From NCBI GenBank assembly GCA_003154055.1, contig PMCH01000014.1:1-19016 (forward strand): 19,016 nucleotides of DNA, written 5' to 3'. The notes beneath the pieces are model-generated. The model had not been told where the DNA came from and ran no database searches. It saw only the letters and a program-made list of their open reading frames with translations. The position numbers were made by a program, and so were the translations under genes. The DNA comes from Acidobacteriaceae bacterium. GTDB lineage: Bacteria; Acidobacteriota; Terriglobia; Terriglobales; Acidobacteriaceae. Below, piece after piece: positions 16,105-19,016 of the stretch. Each line of letters begins with the position of its first letter. The first letter of the stretch is position 1.

Positions 16105-16794
16105 CTATAATGCGGTTGGTAGTCTTTCCTTCCTTCTTTTTTGCCTAGCGGATGCGGCAACGCTCGCCGCATCCTGGCTGCACCACGCGGCGGTATAGCG
16201 CACCGTCTCCTCCACATCCTTACTGGTCCTTTTCGTCTCCTCAATCCGGCGCTGAATCAGTTGAAGATTGCCGTTGGCATCGGGATCCGAAGTGGCGCGT
16301 ACTACCTTCGAGTCAGCTCCGGGCAGAATGTGCTTTTCCTCTTCGATCAGCTCCACCAGTGTTTTGACGCCATCGGCATCGCGACCGAACGTGCGCGTGA
16401 TGGTTCGAACAGTGGCAGCGTCCACTTGCACCGTTTCCTTTTCGATGTCCTGGTAAGGTTCGAAATGTCCGTCAGACCCGCGGCGCTGGACCGATTGCAT
16501 GTCTAGGGTGCGATTGCCGCTCTGGGTGTGGCTTTCAATGGTGCGCTTGGAATTTACATTGTCGCTTTGCGACTCGGTTGTGGCCGTCCAGGACTTGGTC
16601 GGGTCGCCTGATTGAGAATCGGATGTTTGCGCCGATAGCGTGAGACCCGAACAAGAATATGCCGCACTCGCGAGCAGCATGAGCCGGCTCAAACACCCTG
16701 CACGTGAGGGGCGAGGACGGCCGTCGCTGCATCGACGGCTAGCGGGTGCAGATCGCCGATGTCCATCCCGTTCGGGAATATTTGTGGTTGGCAT
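16105..16794 (-). CDS. Secreted repeat-rich hypothetical protein, probably truncated
   Basis: A 229-residue predicted exported protein. I chose the ATG at 16794, 5 nt after GGGAG (16804-16800); a neighbouring ATG at 16797 is only 2 nt away from it. An unusually long basic N-region (about 37 residues) precedes a hydrophobic core (LMLLASAAYSCSGLTLSA) with cleavage near residue 55. A starting point near residue 35-39 would give a more usual signal. The mature part is polar, rich in T, S, E, R and D (NVNSKRTIESHTQSGNRTLD, TITRTFGRDADGVKTLVEL, TSDPDANGNLQLIQRRIEE). After ETVR the character changes abruptly to a basic tail, and the DNA there contains a 9-bp hairpin (16150-16174). This suggests an ancestral gene cut short. 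I do not recognise a function. Confidence 0.6.
   Translation of the reverse strand: MPTTNIPERDGHRRSAPASRRCSDGRPRPSRAGCLSRLMLLASAAYSCSGLTLSAQTSDSQSGDPTKSWTATTESQSDNVNSKRTIESHTQSGNRTLDMQSVQRRGSDGHFEPYQDIEKETVQVDAATVRTITRTFGRDADGVKTLVELIEEEKHILPGADSKVVRATSDPDANGNLQLIQRRIEETKRTSKDVEETVRYTAAWCSQDAASVAASARQKRRKERLPTAL
16150..16174. repeat. GGATGCGGC/GCCGCATCC inverted repeat
   Basis: A perfect 9-bp stem (16150-16158 and 16166-16174) with a 7-nt loop lies inside the last codons of the secreted protein gene. On minus no T run follows it, so it is not a normal terminator. It marks where the protein's composition changes. Confidence 0.5.
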
Positions 16795-16936
16795 CATTTC
16801 TCCCGAATGAGCTTGCTGGTGCCGGAAAAAACGGCGCGAGCCGAAGCAAGTGGACCGGGTTGCCGATGGCGTCGCCCGATATAAGCTCTGGTTCTATCGA
16901 CTGCACGCGCTTCTTTGACAGGGAAGACTGTACGTT

Positions 16937-17326
16937 CTAGCGATGTCCCACCAATTCTGCTGCTTCCGCTTCCGCTTTGGTCTTGTGTATTGTCCCGTCC
17001 GGATGGTTCGGCGGAGAGTAGATCGTATAGAGCTTCAGCATCGCCGTCTTCGACGTATTCACTACGTTGTGGTACGTCCCTGCCGGAACAACGACCGCAT
17101 CTCCGTCGTGCACTGGGCGCTCCTCCTTCTCGTTAAAAACGAATTTGGCCTCCCCTCGCTCGATGCGGAAAAACTGGTCGACCTTCGGATGCACTTCATC
17201 GCCAATCTCTTCCCCTGGCCGCAGGCACATCACGACGAGCTGGGAGTGCTGAGCCGTGAATAGCACCTGTCGGAAATATGTATTCTCCAGAGTCTGCTTT
17301 TCAATCGCTCCAACGTATTCAGTCAT
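16937..17326 (-). CDS. Small cupin-domain protein
   Basis: A single-domain cupin of 129 residues, a length typical of the small mannose-6-phosphate-isomerase-like cupins. Motif 1 is at about 38-58: PGEEIGDEVHPKVDQFFRIE then RGE, with H46 and Q51. Motif 2 contains PAGTYHNVVN, with H86. The usual second histidine of HxH is K48, so metal binding would use fewer histidines. There is no signal peptide, so it should be cytoplasmic; substrate and reaction cannot be told. GGGAG lies 9 nt upstream of the ATG. The two-helix protein gene lies 99 nt upstream in the same direction and may share its transcript. Confidence 0.87.
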   Translation of the reverse strand: MTEYVGAIEKQTLENTYFRQVLFTAQHSQLVVMCLRPGEEIGDEVHPKVDQFFRIERGEAKFVFNEKEERPVHDGDAVVVPAGTYHNVVNTSKTAMLKLYTIYSPPNHPDGTIHKTKAEAEAAELVGHR

Positions 17327-17425
17327 AGTCTTGGTCTCCCGTTTGTCTTTGCTGTTTATGGGCTAATGAAGGCGCCACAAAGCTACACCCGGGCTCCTGG
17401 TGCTGGCAGTGGTACCACGTTCTCT

Positions 17426-17575
17426 TCAAACCGCGGTTCGTCGTCCGCTCAGCAGGTTAATGACCAGAACCACCAACCCAACAACCAGCAGTAGGTGGAT
17501 CAGGCCCCCGCCAATATGCAGGCTGAAACCCAGAAGCCACAAAATCAGAAGAACGACAAAAATGGTCCAAAGCAT
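17426..17575 (-). CDS. 49-aa two-helix membrane protein (lmo0937-like)
   Basis: A very short protein of two hydrophobic helices (residues 2-19, LWTIFVVLLILWLLGFSL, and 28-42, LLLVVGLVVLVINLL) around a glycine turn HIGGG, ending in a basic SGRRTAV. This is the pattern of the lmo0937-family small membrane proteins, found in many bacteria and of unknown function. GGAGG lies exactly 5 nt before the ATG (17585-17581), which strongly supports translation. A 6-bp hairpin (17587-17604) lies immediately upstream of that ribosome binding site. The cupin gene follows in the same direction. Confidence 0.82.
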   Translation of the reverse strand: MLWTIFVVLLILWLLGFSLHIGGGLIHLLLVVGLVVLVINLLSGRRTAV

Positions 17576-18097
17576 GTTGACCTCCAGTGCTCATTCGCGA
17601 GCACCCGAATATGAGTCTCATTACGTCCGCATGCGAGCTGTTTCGCGGGAGCGGCCCAGAATGCAAATGATGCCTCTCCGGCTTTAGTGCTGGATGTCTA
17701 CTCGCACACAAATCCAGCCAGACGTGCCGACACGCGAAGTCAATTCCGACCTTAGCAAACCAGGTTTCGCAGGGTCTGAGCAATAATGCACACCCGTATT
17801 GCCGACAAGTTGACGTGAAGAAATCTATCCTGTCCTGTTCTGCACGAGTTCCAGCGTGACCTCAGACGGGAACTCATCTTTCACATGACACCTCTGCTTC
17901 TACCGTTGCCCGTTTCGGAATGCAGTGAGGCCCAATCCAGAGGTGGTCAATTCTGCTCAGACTTAGAAAGCGGCGAGACTTACAAGAGTGAAGTCCTCAA
18001 AAAGACTCGGAAGGGCCGCAATCCTAGAACCAAAACCTTGGGCGACTTGGACTGGCCGTCTCCCACCCTTTGCGCAGTAAGAATAAGGAGAATCTCA
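17576..18097. promoter_or_regulatory. Divergent region between the membrane microprotein and the hydrolase
   Basis: These 522 bp separate two divergent genes. The only clear structure is GTGCTC-ATTCGC-GAGCAC (17587-17604), a 6-bp hairpin just before the microprotein's ribosome binding site. The hydrolase frame stays open upstream to an ATG at 17885, but that extension has no conserved motif. I see no clear -35/-10 pair. Confidence 0.4.
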
Positions 18098-18979
18098 ATG
18101 CCCTACGTCAATGTCGGCAAAGAAAACTCCTGTGACATCGATCTCTACTATGAAGATCATGGCTCGGGCGACCCCATAGTCCTTATCCACGGATATCCCC
18201 TGAGCGGCGCTTCGTGGGAGAAGCAGGTTGCGGTGCTTCTGGCCGCAGGTCACCGTGTCATCACCTATGACCGCCGAGGGTTCGGCAAGTCCAGCCAACC
18301 AACAACCGGCTACAACTACGACACCTTCGCGGAGGACTTGCACAAGCTCGTGACGAAGCTCAAGCTGCGTGAGTTCGCGCTGGTTGGTTTCTCGATGGGT
18401 GGCGGCGAAGTCGCCCGCTACTTGGGGAAATACGGAACGAAGGGCGTGAGCAAAGCGGTATTTATCTCGGCAGTCCCACCATTCCTGCTGAAGACACGCG
18501 ACAACCCGGAGGGCGTGGACGGCAGTGTCTTCGAGGGAATCCAGAAAGCTATCGTCGCCGATCGTTATGCGTTCTTCACGGAGTTTTTCAAGAACTTCTA
18601 CAACGCGGACCTCTTGCTGGGCAAACGTGTCAGCGAACAGGCCGTTCAGTCCAACTGGAACATCGCAGCTGGGGCCTCGGCCACGGCCTGTCTCGCTTGC
18701 GTACCGACATGGCATGAGGACTTCCGCAAGGATCTGACCGGCGTCGACGTGCCCACCCTGGTCATGCAAGGCGATGCGGATCGGATTCTGCCTATCACTG
18801 CCTCGGGGCTACGGATTGCCAAGCTGATCAAGGGATCTCGCCTAGTGGTGGTAAAGGATGGACCGCACTGCATAACCTGGACCCATGCCGCCGAAGTGAA
18901 CTCTGAATTGGTCAACTTCCTTGGGAAAGGGCTTGCAAAGCATGCAACCGCAGCCCCCAAGAAGGAAGGGGTCGCGTAG
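18098..18979 (+). CDS. Alpha/beta hydrolase, non-heme chloroperoxidase/perhydrolase type
   Basis: A 293-residue alpha/beta-fold hydrolase. The oxyanion region is VLIHGYPLSGASWEKQ. The DRRGFGKSSQPTTGYNYDTF stretch is typical of bacterial non-heme haloperoxidases. The nucleophile elbow is GFSMGGG with S99, and the other triad members are D228 (QGDADRILP) and H257 (DGPHC). This family has esterase and perhydrolase activity; the native substrate is usually unknown. The start at 18098 is set by AAGGAG 7 nt upstream (18085-18090). The frame is open upstream to 17885, but those 71 codons match nothing in the family. No signal peptide, so cytoplasmic. The gene stands alone; only 37 nt remain after the stop. 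Confidence 0.92.
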   Translation: MPYVNVGKENSCDIDLYYEDHGSGDPIVLIHGYPLSGASWEKQVAVLLAAGHRVITYDRRGFGKSSQPTTGYNYDTFAEDLHKLVTKLKLREFALVGFSMGGGEVARYLGKYGTKGVSKAVFISAVPPFLLKTRDNPEGVDGSVFEGIQKAIVADRYAFFTEFFKNFYNADLLLGKRVSEQAVQSNWNIAAGASATACLACVPTWHEDFRKDLTGVDVPTLVMQGDADRILPITASGLRIAKLIKGSRLVVVKDGPHCITWTHAAEVNSELVNFLGKGLAKHATAAPKKEGVA

Positions 18980-19016
18980 ACAGCTGTTCTTTGAATTGTC
19001 GCTTTCCCAGGGTGCC

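Noticed and set aside
17885..18097. 71-codon N-terminal extension of the alpha/beta hydrolase
   Set aside because: AAGGAG is placed correctly before the ATG at 18098, and the extension contains no signal peptide or family sequence.
1..19016. CRISPR arrays, tRNA/rRNA genes, insertion sequences
   Set aside because: I saw no regularly spaced repeats, cloverleaf-like or rRNA sequence, transposase motif or terminal inverted repeats.

Overview
The window looks like chromosomal DNA from a soil-type acidobacterium (Acidobacteriota, probably Terriglobia). This is inferred from family content, not from a database match: an Oar-like TonB-dependent receptor with an N-terminal carboxypeptidase-regulatory domain, large secreted YVTN-propeller/phosphoesterase proteins, a BlaI/M56-peptidase pair, an FG-GAP/IPT-type relic and small zinc-ribbon proteins. 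GC is moderately high. Genes are mostly single units with Shine-Dalgarno sequences of the GGAGG/GAGGAG type and clear intrinsic terminators.

Layout. (1) Positions 1-2152, minus: the first 717 residues of a TonB-dependent outer-membrane receptor that runs off the left edge. (2) 2153-2535: a divergent control region with overlapping GCAA/TTGC palindromes. (3) 2536-14250, plus: three large genes (996, 1083 and 968 aa), each encoding a signal peptide, a YVTN beta-propeller and a C-terminal phosphoesterase (phospholipase C/acid phosphatase superfamily) domain. Each is followed by its own strong hairpin terminator (5541-5575, 11148-11178, 14287-14316). (4) Between the first and second of these, on minus: a BlaI-family repressor translationally coupled to a membrane M56 peptidase (7133-5764), then a small zinc-ribbon gene (7538-7308). 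(5) 14317-15632: gene-poor DNA with a frameshifted relic of an IPT/FG-GAP repeat protein (about 14340-14742, minus) and one small hypothetical gene (15087-15317). (6) 15633-15984, minus: a one-helix membrane microprotein overlapping by 8 nt with a second zinc-ribbon microprotein, preceded by an exact TGTGA-N6-TCACA (CRP-type) site. (7) 16105-16794, minus: a secreted protein that appears truncated. (8) 16937-17575, minus: a cupin and a 49-aa two-helix membrane protein. (9) 18098-18979, plus: an alpha/beta hydrolase of the non-heme chloroperoxidase/perhydrolase type.

How it may fit together. The receptor and the three exported phosphoesterases suggest an envelope or extracellular system that releases phosphate or alcohol groups from a substrate, with a receptor importing a product. 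The BlaI/M56 pair could supply proteolytic de-repression of nearby genes. These links rest on proximity and family knowledge; substrate and regulation are not shown by the sequence. The best candidates for something undescribed are the array of three divergent propeller-phosphoesterases, the paralogous zinc-ribbon microproteins, and the CRP-type site in front of the microprotein operon.
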